A stretch of 64,000 bases of DNA from Alkalihalobacillus pseudalcaliphilus. Its GTDB lineage: Bacteria; Bacillota; Bacilli; Bacillales; Bacillaceae_D. The position numbers and the translations under genes were made by a program. The notes under the pieces are model-generated. The model did no database searches. It saw nothing but the letters and a program-made list of their open reading frames with translations, and was not told where the DNA came from. Below are positions 33,544 to 42,275 of the stretch, one piece after another (the first letter of the stretch is position 1; the number at the start of each line of letters is the position of its first letter). The stretch covers positions 62,001 through 126,000 of the forward strand of contig NZ_JAQQWS010000008.1 in NCBI RefSeq assembly GCF_028610675.1. Reading direction: 5' to 3'.

Positions 33544-34752
33544 ATGGTTTTAAAAAGTAGACGGTTATTTACTTCTGAGTCGGTTACTGAAGGACACCCA
33601 GATAAGATTTGTGACCAAATTTCAGATGCGATTTTAGATGAGATTTTAAAAAGTGACCCAAATGCTCGTGTAGCTTGTGAGACTTCTGTCAATACAGGTC
33701 TTGTATTAGTTGCCGGCGAGATTACGACAAGCACTTATGTGGATATTCCTAAAATTGTTCGTGAGACAATTAAAGGTATCGGCTACACACGTGCTAAATA
33801 TGGTTTTGATGCAGAAACTTGTGCCGTTTTAACGTCGATTGATGAGCAATCAGCTGACATTGCATTAGGTGTAGACAAAGCTTTGGAAGCTCGTGAAGGT
33901 CAAATGACAGATGAAGAGATCGAAGCAATTGGTGCAGGAGATCAAGGGCTAATGTTTGGTTTTGCTTCGAATGAAACGGATGAATTAATGCCTTTACCGA
34001 TTTCATTAAGTCACAAATTATCTCGTCGCTTAGCTCAAGTTCGTAAAGATGAGATTTTAGACTACTTACGTCCTGATGGTAAAACACAAGTAACGATTGA
34101 ATATGATGAAGCTGGAAAACCAGTGCGTGTTGACACGATTGTTATTTCAACTCAGCACCATCCAGAGATTACTTTAGAACAAATTGAAAAAGATTTAAAG
34201 CAATATGTGATTAATGAAGTAGTTCCTGCTGAATTAATTGATGATCAAACGAAGTATTTTATCAATCCTACAGGTCGTTTCGTTATCGGTGGACCACAAG
34301 GTGATGCAGGTCTTACAGGACGTAAAATCATCGTTGATACGTACGGTGGTTATGCTCGTCACGGTGGTGGTGCATTCTCTGGTAAGGATGCAACAAAAGT
34401 AGACCGCTCTGGTGCTTACGCTGCTCGTTATGTAGCCAAAAACATCGTTGCTGCTTGTCTAGCTGATAAGTGTGAAGTACAATTAGCGTATGCGATTGGT
34501 GTGGCACGCCCGGTATCGATTTCGGTTGATACATTTGGAACAGGTGTCGTATCAGAAGAAGTACTTGTTCAGCTTATTGCAGACAACTTTGATCTTCGTC
34601 CAGCAGGCATTATTAAAATGCTTGACCTACGTCGCCCTATTTATAAGCAAACGGCAGCATATGGTCACTTTGGACGTACAGATGTTGACTTACCATGGGA
34701 AAACACAGATAAAGCAGCCGCTTTAAAAGAGCAAGCTAAAGTTTTACGTTAA
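33544..34752 (+). CDS. metK: S-adenosylmethionine synthetase
   Basis: 402 residues, the usual length. FTSESVTEGHPDKICDQISD is the N-terminal metal/ATP motif, GAGDQGLMFGFA signature 1 and GGGAFSGKDATKVDRSGAYAAR signature 2 (P-loop-like, given in part as GGGAFSGKDATKVDRS). Makes SAM from methionine and ATP in the cytosol. Controlled by the upstream SAM-I riboswitch. GAGGAGG precedes the ATG. Codon use is that of a highly expressed gene. The pckA and asnB genes that flank metK in B. subtilis are absent here. Confidence 0.98.
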   Translation: MVLKSRRLFTSESVTEGHPDKICDQISDAILDEILKSDPNARVACETSVNTGLVLVAGEITTSTYVDIPKIVRETIKGIGYTRAKYGFDAETCAVLTSIDEQSADIALGVDKALEAREGQMTDEEIEAIGAGDQGLMFGFASNETDELMPLPISLSHKLSRRLAQVRKDEILDYLRPDGKTQVTIEYDEAGKPVRVDTIVISTQHHPEITLEQIEKDLKQYVINEVVPAELIDDQTKYFINPTGRFVIGGPQGDAGLTGRKIIVDTYGGYARHGGGAFSGKDATKVDRSGAYAARYVAKNIVAACLADKCEVQLAYAIGVARPVSISVDTFGTGVVSEEVLVQLIADNFDLRPAGIIKMLDLRRPIYKQTAAYGHFGRTDVDLPWENTDKAAALKEQAKVLR

Positions 34753-34774
34753 CCTTGATATGAAATGAATGATA

Positions 34775-34816
34775 AAGGCCCTTCTAATCGATGCTCTCGG
34801 TAGAAGGGCTTTTTTA
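34775..34816 (+). terminator. Terminator of metK
   Basis: AAGGCCCTTCTA / TAGAAGGGCTTTTTT stem and T run. Confidence 0.88.
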
Positions 34817-34934
34817 CTGTATAGTGACATAAAAAAACAGAGCCAGATTTATCCTGTAATGTGAGACATTTTCCGAGGCTTTTGGGTATGCGAGGCATAT
34901 AAACAGGTAAAAATGTACGTAGGAGGTGATGATA

Positions 34935-35096
34935 ATGGCTGTTGAAGTATTATGTGAAGTAAACAACTGTGTGTATTGGGATCATAATAATCGCTGTGGG
35001 GCAGATAAAATTTATGTGGTAAGTCATAAGGGTAAGCAAGCCAAAAAGACAGAAGAGACAGACTGTAAAACGTTCGAGCCAGAACATTTAGGTTAA
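34935..35096 (+). CDS. DUF1540 small cysteine-rich protein, 53 residues
   Basis: ATG at 34935 with a full AGGAGGTGAT site. The product has four cysteines with the DUF1540 pattern (VLCEVNNCVYWDHNNRCGAD then TDCKTFEP), which suggests metal binding. DUF1540 proteins are common in spore-formers; function unknown. Monocistronic, followed by a GTAAAGGGT / ACCCTTTAC hairpin (35107-35139) without a clear T run. Confidence 0.82.
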   Translation: MAVEVLCEVNNCVYWDHNNRCGADKIYVVSHKGKQAKKTEETDCKTFEPEHLG

Positions 35097-35106
35097 TTAG
35101 CTAGCT

Positions 35107-35139
35107 GTAAAGGGTGGGAATGGCGTTCCTACCCTTTAC
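35107..35139 (+). terminator. Hairpin after DUF1540 gene, weak terminator
   Basis: GTAAAGGGTGGGA / TCCTACCCTTTAC stem; the T-run is poor, so termination efficiency is uncertain. Confidence 0.5.
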
Positions 35140-35166
35140 CATTAATATTGATTATCATTATCGATA

Positions 35167-35700
35167 TTATACATCCTTTTTTACTTGTGCTTGTTTATAA
35201 ATCTGTCCCTTGTTCCGGTAGTCTTTAACAATTCGCTCCATTTCTTGACGATCTTTTTCATTAATAGCACGAACAACCTTAGCGGGTCGTCCAAATGCCA
35301 AAGTGTTGGGCGGAATCTTTTTTCCGGGTGGGACGAGACTACCAGCCCCAATGAATGCACCTTCACCGATTTCCGCTCCATCTAGAATCGTTGTACCCAT
35401 CCCAATTAATGAGCGTTTGCCAATGAGGCAGCTATGTAACATCACTTGATGACCAACCGTGACATCGTCTTCAATAATAAGTGGCAGATCAGGGCTTTGG
35501 TGTAACATGGATTGATCTTGGATATTCACTCTGTTTCCAATAATAGTTGGTGCTACGTCACCTCTGATGACTGTTTGAAACCAAATACTTGATTCTTCGC
35601 CAATCACAACATCACCTGTAATCGTAACATAATCAGCTATAAAAGCTGATTTAGCGATTTGAGGTTCTTTTCCGTTATAAGCATAAATCATAGTTGGCAC
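35167..35700 (-). CDS. ytoA: Gamma-carbonic anhydrase-like hexapeptide-repeat protein (YtoA)
   Basis: 177 residues of left-handed beta-helix hexapeptide repeats (VTITGDVVIGEESSIWFQT, GAEIGEGAFIGAGSLV). The three metal-ligand histidines of the gamma class are recognisable in SMLHQSPDLP, VTVGHQVMLHS (two). The start MPTMIYAYNGKEPQI is normal for YtoA. CamH-type gamma-carbonic anhydrases of this size are often of low or unproven activity. Divergent from ytpA, as in B. subtilis. Confidence 0.88.
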   Translation of the reverse strand: MPTMIYAYNGKEPQIAKSAFIADYVTITGDVVIGEESSIWFQTVIRGDVAPTIIGNRVNIQDQSMLHQSPDLPLIIEDDVTVGHQVMLHSCLIGKRSLIGMGTTILDGAEIGEGAFIGAGSLVPPGKKIPPNTLAFGRPAKVVRAINEKDRQEMERIVKDYRNKGQIYKQAQVKKDV

Positions 35701-35866
35701 ACTCCTCTTATAAAAATGTTTGCTCCCTCATATATTGTATCAAATCATGTCAAAAACTTCATAAATGCTAGGTGAATAGCATCAAAAAAATCTATTTTCT
35801 TTCTTTTAGTTCATGTTTTCGGTAAAATGAAGACAAGATTTTGGCTGAGTAAAAGGAGTTGATTGC

Positions 35867-36646
35867 ATGTGGACATATGCAAGTAAAGATGCCAGAGCGA
35901 CGATTGTTTTAATACACGGAGCAGGTGAACATCATGGTCGTTATGAGTGGTTAGCTCAGAAGTGGAATGAGCATGGTATTCATGTCATCATGGGTGATTT
36001 ACCAGGGCAAGGAAAAACAAGAGGTAAACGAGGTCATATCAATCAATTTTCTCAATATATAGATGCCGTGCAAGAATGGGTAGATGAAGCGAAGAAGTTT
36101 GAACAGCCTATTTTTATATTGGGTCATAGTATGGGTGGGCTTGTTGCGATTCGTTATGTGATGGAGAGCAAAGCGAAGGATATTCAAGGTTTACTTTTAT
36201 CCTCACCTTGTTTAGGTCTATTTAGGCCTATTAAGACAAGCAAAGATTTAGCCTCTAAAGTATTAAATCGCCTAACCCCAACTCTTACGGTAGCATCTGG
36301 AATAAATTCGAATCATGTCACGAGAGATGAACAGATAAGAGATCAGTATGTTCGTGATGAGTTACGAGTAACAAAGGTTTCCGTAAGGTGGTACCAGGAG
36401 CTTCATAAAAATATGCACCTTGCCACACGTTATCCAGAAAAAATGCCAGATATACCACTTGCTGTTTTGCAAGCCGGAGATGATAAGATTGTGAGTAAAT
36501 ATGCCGTGCGTGACTGGTTTGATAGCTTAGATGTGACGGAGAAGTATTATAAAGAATGGAAAGGCCTATATCATGAGGTTTTTAATGAGCCTGAAAAAGA
36601 AGTTGTATTTCGACATGCGGTTGGAATTATGAACTTATGGACATGA
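35867..36646 (+). CDS. ytpA: Lysophospholipase/monoacylglycerol lipase-like hydrolase (YtpA)
   Basis: 259 residues, the length of B. subtilis YtpA. The nucleophile elbow is ILGHSMGGLVAI, the acid is in LQAGDDKIVSK and the His is in GLYHEVFNEP. VLIHGAGEHHGRYEWLA is the monoglyceride-lipase N-terminal motif. In B. subtilis YtpA is linked to formation of the lysophospholipid antibiotic bacilysocin. It is the first gene of an operon with ytpB, 85 bases downstream. Confidence 0.87.
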   Translation: MWTYASKDARATIVLIHGAGEHHGRYEWLAQKWNEHGIHVIMGDLPGQGKTRGKRGHINQFSQYIDAVQEWVDEAKKFEQPIFILGHSMGGLVAIRYVMESKAKDIQGLLLSSPCLGLFRPIKTSKDLASKVLNRLTPTLTVASGINSNHVTRDEQIRDQYVRDELRVTKVSVRWYQELHKNMHLATRYPEKMPDIPLAVLQAGDDKIVSKYAVRDWFDSLDVTEKYYKEWKGLYHEVFNEPEKEVVFRHAVGIMNLWT

Positions 36647-36731
36647 GTATCTTCATAAGATTTTAAGATTTGATCGTTTGTTGTCGGACTCATTTTGTGC
36701 TAACGTTAGGTATAGATAAGGAGGATCCACT

Positions 36732-37793
36732 TTGAAAGTTCCGACACAACCAATCCCATTAATGATGAATATTTTTAGGGATGTTTTACCGACGGTTCAT
36801 CGTTATTATGACCAATGGAAAGAAAGAGCCGAATTAATCCCTGATCCAGAATTAAGAGCTCAGGCACTTGATGCACTTGAAAGAAAAGAATTTCATTGTG
36901 AAGGTGGCGGTATTTATGGGTTACTTGCCCGAGACCGCTTCGATGAATTAATCCAGTTTATAATTGCCTATCAGATTATGTGTGATTACTTAGACAATTT
37001 GTGTGACCAAAGTGACTATTTAGATCCGAAAGATTTCCGTTCTTTACATAATGCTTTATTAGCTGCTTTGACGCCTGGTGAACCGTTAGTAAATTATTAT
37101 CAATATCGAGTTGAACAGGAAGACGGTGGCTATTTACACGAGCTCATTGAAACGTGTCAGCATATTTTAGTGACATTCCCATCTTTCCGAATTGTTCAAG
37201 ATAACATGTTGCAGCTCAGTAAGTTATACGGTGATTTACAAGTGCATAAGCATGTGGTCAAAGAAGAGCGAATTCCCAGATTAGAAGCTTGGTTTGAGGA
37301 ATATAAAAACGAACTCCCAGAGATGACTTGGTTCGAGTTCTCAGCCTGTACAGGATCTACTTTAGGGATTTATTCATTAGCGACCTATGGCACGAAAGAA
37401 GGCTTAACAGAAGCAGAAGCAAATGTCATTAAGGATGGTTATTACCCTTGGGTTCAAGGCGTTCATTTGTTGCTTGATTATTTTATTGATCAAGAAGAGG
37501 ACATTGCTGATGATGAGTTAAATTTTTTATTTTATTATGACAATGATGAGCAGATGATTGAACGATTTCAATACTTTGTCAAGCAAGCGGAACAAAGGTT
37601 GTCAACGATGCCTGATCCGAAATTCCACCGTCAAATTTGGCGTGGTATTATTGCCATTTATTTATCGGATTCTAAAGTACAAAAAAATAAAGAGTTGAAA
37701 AAAAAGTCAAAGCAAATGATTAAAATGGGTGGTCTCCCAACCTTTTTATTTTATTTAAATAGTTGGATTTATCGAAGAGACCGTTCATCTTAA
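36732..37793 (+). CDS. ytpB: Tetraprenyl-beta-curcumene synthase (YtpB, DUF2600 family)
   Basis: 353 residues, TTG start with AAGGAGGATC upstream. Large-terpene synthase of the class IB type: the Asp-rich motifs YLDNLCDQSDY (about 97) and DYFIDQEEDIADDE (about 253) are the presumed Mg-diphosphate sites. In B. subtilis YtpB converts all-trans-heptaprenyl or tetraprenyl diphosphate to C35 sesquarterpenes (baciterpenol precursors found in spores). The ytpAB order is conserved. A terminator follows at 37831. Confidence 0.88.
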   Translation: MKVPTQPIPLMMNIFRDVLPTVHRYYDQWKERAELIPDPELRAQALDALERKEFHCEGGGIYGLLARDRFDELIQFIIAYQIMCDYLDNLCDQSDYLDPKDFRSLHNALLAALTPGEPLVNYYQYRVEQEDGGYLHELIETCQHILVTFPSFRIVQDNMLQLSKLYGDLQVHKHVVKEERIPRLEAWFEEYKNELPEMTWFEFSACTGSTLGIYSLATYGTKEGLTEAEANVIKDGYYPWVQGVHLLLDYFIDQEEDIADDELNFLFYYDNDEQMIERFQYFVKQAEQRLSTMPDPKFHRQIWRGIIAIYLSDSKVQKNKELKKKSKQMIKMGGLPTFLFYLNSWIYRRDRSS

Positions 37794-37830
37794 CTGAGAT
37801 ATGTCGTTAGACTGATACCAATCTGATATG

Positions 37831-37880
37831 TGGAAGCCGTTGTTTATACACTGTGGTGTGTGGATAGACGGCTTATTTTT
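37831..37880 (+). terminator. Terminator of ytpAB
   Basis: AAGCCGT / ACGGCTT outer stem with inner TATACAC/GTGTGTGGATA pairing and ATTTTTTAT. Confidence 0.7.
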
Positions 37881-37921
37881 TATTTGAAAATTAAATGAGA
37901 GAATGACTTTAAATGATATAA

Positions 37922-37957
37922 AAAACCACCAGTCTAGTTTGATTGGTGGCTTTTGTT
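37922..37957 (-). terminator. Terminator of ytiB
   Basis: AAAACCACCA / TGGTGGCTTTTG stem in a convergent gap; A-rich left side acts as the T run for the minus strand gene. Confidence 0.7.
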
Positions 37958-37993
37958 CTTATATTAATAATAGGGTTCTTTTTTCTGAAGGTA

Positions 37994-38572
37994 TTAGACG
38001 TTTGTCTCTTCTGTATACCCATTCACTAATACGTCAAGTTCCCCGGTTTCTGGGCTGATAATTAACCCATGAACAGGTACATTGTTCGGGAGAAGTGGGT
38101 GTTTTTTGACGAGATCAACACTGTTTAGAATATTCTCCTCAACGCTACTAAAACCAGATAAAAACTGCTTGACATCAACACCAGCGTATTCAAGCGGTTC
38201 AATAACATCTAAATCGACTCCACGGGCTTTTGCTTTTTCTAATAAAGTTTCGTGTTCGAGACCCGTCATTCCACAACCGTGATGCCCGATAATCAAAATT
38301 TCCTCTGCTTGAAGCTGGTAAAGGGCAACGAGAATACTACGCATAATTGAACCAAAGGGATGTGAAATAACAGCACCAGCATTTCGAATGATTTTGGCAT
38401 CCCCATTTTTTAAGTCCATGGAACGGTGAAGTAGCTCTACTAATCTAGTATCCATACAAGTGAGAATAACTAGCTTTTTGTTCGGGAATTTAGTAGTTTG
38501 ATATTGCTCATATTCTTTATTTTCTACAAACGATTTGTTAAACGTTATAATGGAATCTAAAATGGTTGTCAC
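37994..38572 (-). CDS. ytiB: Beta-carbonic anhydrase (YtiB-like)
   Basis: 192 residues from the GTG at 38572, chosen because AGGAG lies 10 bases before it and because it gives the usual YtiB length; the longer frame adds a basic tail without ribosome site. Zinc and catalytic residues: Cys/Asp/Arg in LTCMDTRLVELL, and His-x2-Cys in GHHGCGM. HPFGSIMRSILVALYQL is typical of the clade that converts CO2 and bicarbonate. It is unrelated in fold to YtoA 2.5 kb away. Good similarity of motifs; activity itself not tested. Confidence 0.87.
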   Translation of the reverse strand: MTTILDSIITFNKSFVENKEYEQYQTTKFPNKKLVILTCMDTRLVELLHRSMDLKNGDAKIIRNAGAVISHPFGSIMRSILVALYQLQAEEILIIGHHGCGMTGLEHETLLEKAKARGVDLDVIEPLEYAGVDVKQFLSGFSSVEENILNSVDLVKKHPLLPNNVPVHGLIISPETGELDVLVNGYTEETNV

Positions 38573-38685
38573 ACTAGCCACGCTCCTATCGATCGATTTT
38601 ATTTTTTGTACTTGAATGTCTTTTATTTTCAACTTACTAGTACGAATTGTCAATAGTCTCTCATCCTATTTCACATAGAGAGTAA

Positions 38686-39258
38686 TTATCTTTTCTCAAT
38701 AGCGATAATAAAAGGTGGATTGTTTTTCTGGTTCATAAATTGATAGGTTAATACATGTGCTTGCTGTTGGTCGATTGTTTTAAAATAGTCTAATAAATGG
38801 TCACGTTCTATTTGTCCTTGTTCATGACCATGATAAATGACCAAGACGATTAGACCTTCTTTCGGCATGACATGCAAGAGCTTGTTAATCGCCTCGATTG
38901 TAGAATCGGGCTTCGTGACAATCGATTTATCTCCACCAGGCAAATAGCCTAAATTAAAAATAGCCCCCTTGATTTGGTGGAGATGTTCTTCCGGTAAACA
39001 GGCATCGAAATTCTGATGACCATTTACATAGAGAGTCACTCTTTCCTGTAAATCAAGCGACTTAAGTTTTTGTTCAGTCATGACTATCGCTTCTTCTTGA
39101 ATATCGAAACTGTACACGTGACCAGCTTCACCAACTAATTGGGCAAGCGTTACAGTATCATTTCCTTTGCCCGCAGTACAATCTAAAGCGATATTACCAG
39201 GCTCCAGTGTTTGGGTTAAAAGCGTACGTGCAAATGGTAAAATCCCTTGGATTTTCAT
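38686..39258 (-). CDS. ytqB: SAM-dependent methyltransferase (YtqB, rRNA methylase family)
   Basis: 190 residues. Class I methyltransferase: motif I ALDCTAGKGNDTVTLAQ, GHVYSFDIQEEAI, and IFNLGYLPGGDKSI (a NLGYLPG motif typical of the YtqB/rRNA_methylase family). Binds SAM in the cytosol; substrate not known. It is 40 bases downstream of ytqA on the same strand, so probably in one operon. Confidence 0.88.
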   Translation of the reverse strand: MKIQGILPFARTLLTQTLEPGNIALDCTAGKGNDTVTLAQLVGEAGHVYSFDIQEEAIVMTEQKLKSLDLQERVTLYVNGHQNFDACLPEEHLHQIKGAIFNLGYLPGGDKSIVTKPDSTIEAINKLLHVMPKEGLIVLVIYHGHEQGQIERDHLLDYFKTIDQQQAHVLTYQFMNQKNNPPFIIAIEKR

Positions 39259-39297
39259 CTTTATCTCCTCCTAAAACAGATAATAAGCGCTCTATTA

Positions 39298-40248
39298 TTA
39301 TGGGTGAAATAGTTTTCCTTGCCATGTCTGACGTTCCTCTAACTCTTTTTCAATCGCGTTTAAAACTTTCCACTTATTGCTACTCCACATCGGACCGATT
39401 AAAAGATCGCCCGGTCCATCTCCCGTTAAACGATGTATCATCATTTGAGGAGGGAGTAGTTCAATTTGCTTCACAACCACATCAATATAATCATCAAATG
39501 ACATTAATTCGACTAGACCTTTCTCAAATTGCTTAACCATAGGGGTTTTATTTAATAAGTGTAGTAGGTGAATCTTAATCCCTTGCACATCAAGTTTAGA
39601 TACTTGGCGTGCCGTTTCAATCATCATTTCCGGTGTTTCTAAAGGTAGTCCATTTATAATATGGGAACATACGCGAATGCCATGTTTACGAAGTTTTTCT
39701 ACACCCTCAACATAACATTGGAAGTCATGTGCTCTGTTAATGAGTCTTCCTGTTTTGTCATGAGCAGTTTGTAAACCTAGTTCTACCCATAAATACGTAC
39801 GTTGGTTAAGTTCAGCTAAATAGGATACGACATCATCAGGTAGACAATCGGGTCTCGTTGCAATCGCTAAACCAACAACACCCTCTTGCTGTAGAATAGT
39901 TTCATAATAGGATTTCAGCGTTTCTACAGGTGCATATGTATTGGTGTAGGCTTGGAAATATCCAATGTATTTGCCTTCTTTCCACTTGCGGTGCATACGC
40001 CCTTTTATCGTATGAAACTGAGTGACGAGGTCATCTTTCCGATCACCAGCAAAATCCCCAGAACCTCGTTCACTGCAAAACGTACAACCACCAAAAGCGA
40101 CATTGCCATCACGATTAGGGCAATCAAACCCAGCATCAAGGGGGACTTTAAATACTTTTGTACCAAAATATTCTTTTAAATGTTCATTCCAAGTGTAATA
40201 TCTTTTTTGAGAAAATTGTGCAGGCAACTCCATTAACTTATTATTCAT
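39298..40248 (-). CDS. ytqA: Radical SAM protein (YtqA, TIGR01212-type)
   Basis: 316 residues. The radical-SAM cluster motif variant is CPNRDGNVAFGGCTFCSERG, where the three cysteines are Cys, GGC and FC in the pattern seen in the Elp3-related YhcC/YtqA group. GEVVGLAIATRPDCLPDDVV and the C-terminal LTGDGPGDLLIGPMWS complete the family signature. Elp3-like members modify tRNA; the substrate of YtqA is not established. Upstream of ytqB in the same operon. The start MNNKLMELP has no competitor with a better site. Confidence 0.88.
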   Translation of the reverse strand: MNNKLMELPAQFSQKRYYTWNEHLKEYFGTKVFKVPLDAGFDCPNRDGNVAFGGCTFCSERGSGDFAGDRKDDLVTQFHTIKGRMHRKWKEGKYIGYFQAYTNTYAPVETLKSYYETILQQEGVVGLAIATRPDCLPDDVVSYLAELNQRTYLWVELGLQTAHDKTGRLINRAHDFQCYVEGVEKLRKHGIRVCSHIINGLPLETPEMMIETARQVSKLDVQGIKIHLLHLLNKTPMVKQFEKGLVELMSFDDYIDVVVKQIELLPPQMMIHRLTGDGPGDLLIGPMWSSNKWKVLNAIEKELEERQTWQGKLFHP

Positions 40249-40451
40249 ATCTCATCATCCTTTTAACTTTCCGAACATATTCACTTCTACCGTATTTTAT
40301 CACGTTTAAAAACAAGCACCAACTAAGAAAAAACAATTGTCAATTTCAGGATTTTACTATAGTATTACTATTTAGAGAGACGAAACAATATTATGGAAGT
40401 GTTATGGAAGGGTAAAGTATAAATTAGAGGAAGTAGATTGTGCCTTGAACG

Positions 40452-40673
40452 AACTTTCATATAAAACCCGCATGGCGAAGCAATTCACTCCGCCACCAAC
40501 AAAAATTAACGTGTAGTTTAGCTTTTCAACTGTTGGTTTTTCGTTCAATTTGACTTTGTTCTTTTTCAATTTAAATGAATGATGGTGGATTGTTTTTCGA
40601 ACTTGAGAGTCAGCAGAAACCCAGCGGACGTAAACCTTCGAACATGAGCATCAGCAGTAACTTTCATACAAAG
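40452..40673 (+). repeat. Intergenic repeat copy C (full two-module copy), upstream of yttB-like gene
   Basis: Begins with an edge AACTTTCATATAAAA (40452-40466), then CATGGCGAAGCAATTCACTC (as in copy D) and the hairpin module CCAACA / TGTTGG (40496-40501, 40531-40536). The core GAACTTGAGAGTCAGCAG and AACCCAGCGGACGTAAA follows (matching inverted copy E), and the element ends AACTTTCATACAAAG (40659-40673), 15 bases before the TTG start of the transporter. It may be two nested copies. This accounts for most of the 440-bp gap from 40249. Confidence 0.75.
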
Positions 40674-40687
40674 GGGAGAGGAAGAAG

Positions 40688-41908
40688 TTGCCCAAGTCAC
40701 TTTGGTTTTTATTAATTGCCGTTGCGATTCAGATAACTGGGGCGTCTTTTTTATGGCCTTTAAACTCACTGATTATTCATCAAGAACTTGGCAAATCATT
40801 AACCGCTGCAGGATTTATTTTATTTTTACACTCAGGTGCAGGTGTGTTAGGAAATATGACAGGCGGACGATTGTTTGACAAGATAGGAGCTTATCGAACG
40901 ATTCTGTTAGGGCTTAGCTTTGCAGTCGTTTCAACGATAGCATTAATTTTTGCTCATACATCGGTTATAGGATATACGATCTGTTTAATGGGGATCGGGT
41001 TTGGAGCTGGAGCAACATTTCCCGCCATGTATGCTTTTGCGGGTAGTATTTGGCCAGATGGAGGGCGAAAGCCATTTAATGCAATGTATGTTGCTCAAAA
41101 CTTAGGGATTGCGATAGGAACAGCAAGTATTGGTTTCATTACACAAACCGAGCTTACCACTGTTTTTTATGCCAATGCACTAGTGTATATTTTTGTTCTT
41201 CTTTTTGTAGCGGTTACCTTTAAGCGAATTAATACTGGCCAAGAAGTTGGGGCAACCGTCAGCATTGAATCCGAAACGGTTAAAAAGCTAAGTAAACATG
41301 TTTATTATTCATTAGCTCTTGTGCTTTCAAGCTTTTTCATTTGTTGGCTTGTTTACACACAATGGCAGGCAAATGTGTCTGTCCATTCACAAAATTTAGG
41401 ACTAACTTTACAACAGTATAGTATGTTCTGGACTATAAATGGCTTATTGATCGTATTAGCTCAGCCAATTTTGTCTATATTTATAAAGAAATGGGTAACC
41501 TCTTTAAGAAGGCAAATGGTTGTCGGCATATCGCTTTTCTTTGTATCTTATGCGGTATTGTCACAAGCCGAGCTTTTTTCAGCTTTTATGATTGCCATGG
41601 TTATTTTAACGGTCGGTGAGATGTTCTTCTGGCCCGTTGTTCCAACGATCGCTCATAAGCTTGCACCTAAAGGAAAAGAAGGTTCCTTTCAAGGGCTTGT
41701 TAATAGTGTTTCAACAAGTGCAAAAATGATAGGACCTCTATTTGGTGGATTCTTAGTTGATATGTATTCTTTTCAAATTATGATATATGTTTTGTTAGTG
41801 TTTATCATTGTTGCCATTGTGACAGCGGCTATCTATGAGAAGCCATTACAAAACGAAAATCGACAAAAAATCACAACAAATCCGAAGAATTCCACATATG
41901 ACGCTTGA
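40688..41908 (+). CDS. yttB: MFS transporter (YttB-like)
   Basis: 406 residues, TTG start with GGGGAGAGG upstream, about 12 hydrophobic segments. Motif A is GGRLFDKIGAYRTI, and the first helix reads LWFLLIAVAIQITGASFLWP. The name follows the pattern and the position between ytqA and leuS as in B. subtilis. The protein is probably an exporter of unknown substrate. The start lies 15 bases after repeat copy C. The stop codon TGA sits inside the -35 box (TTGACA) of the leuS promoter. Confidence 0.82.
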   Translation: MPKSLWFLLIAVAIQITGASFLWPLNSLIIHQELGKSLTAAGFILFLHSGAGVLGNMTGGRLFDKIGAYRTILLGLSFAVVSTIALIFAHTSVIGYTICLMGIGFGAGATFPAMYAFAGSIWPDGGRKPFNAMYVAQNLGIAIGTASIGFITQTELTTVFYANALVYIFVLLFVAVTFKRINTGQEVGATVSIESETVKKLSKHVYYSLALVLSSFFICWLVYTQWQANVSVHSQNLGLTLQQYSMFWTINGLLIVLAQPILSIFIKKWVTSLRRQMVVGISLFFVSYAVLSQAELFSAFMIAMVILTVGEMFFWPVVPTIAHKLAPKGKEGSFQGLVNSVSTSAKMIGPLFGGFLVDMYSFQIMIYVLLVFIIVAIVTAAIYEKPLQNENRQKITTNPKNSTYDA

Positions 41909-41933
41909 CAGTTGGCGCAGCAATTCATACAAT
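41905..41933 (+). promoter_or_regulatory. Sigma-A promoter of leuS, overlapping the yttB stop codon
   Basis: TTGACA (41905-41910), 17 bases, TACAAT (41928-41933). The yttB stop codon TGA is at 41906-41908. Confidence 0.75.
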
Positions 41934-41969
41934 ACAAATAATAAATCGTATACAAAGGCGTTTGAAACA

Positions 41970-42205
41970 AAGGACTAGTAGCTTAGACTTGGATATTTAG
42001 AGAGCTGACGGTTGGTGCAAGTCAGTCGAAGAGTTAAGTGAACTCCCCTTTTAGTCTTGAGAGTGAATGAAAAGTAATTCTCGACGGGTCACCCTCGTTA
42101 ACAGTGCAAAGCGGGCAATCTTAATGGATTGCTAATGTGGGTGGTACCGCGGGAATGTTAAATAAACTCTCGTCCCTGATTATATCAGGGATGGGTGTTT
42201 TTTTT
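41970..42205 (+). ncRNA. Leucine T-box leader of leuS
   Basis: Stem I region with a GAACTCC internal-loop segment giving specifier codon CUC (42043-42045, Leu), the T-box sequence GGGTGGTACCGCGG (42139-42152), and a terminator CGTCCCTGA / TCAGGGATGGG with a T run ending at 42205. Uncharged leucine tRNA stabilises the antiterminator and turns on leuS. Confidence 0.93.
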
Positions 42206-42275
42206 CGTTATGGAAGGTCTTAAATTCTAAAGATCGTCTCAATTCCGTCTGTATAGATAAAAAGGAGGAAATAAA

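Noticed and set aside
40158..40415. 85-codon plus-strand frame in the gap after ytqA
   Set aside because: Begins antisense inside ytqA, lacks a ribosome site and does not continue into a conserved-looking domain.
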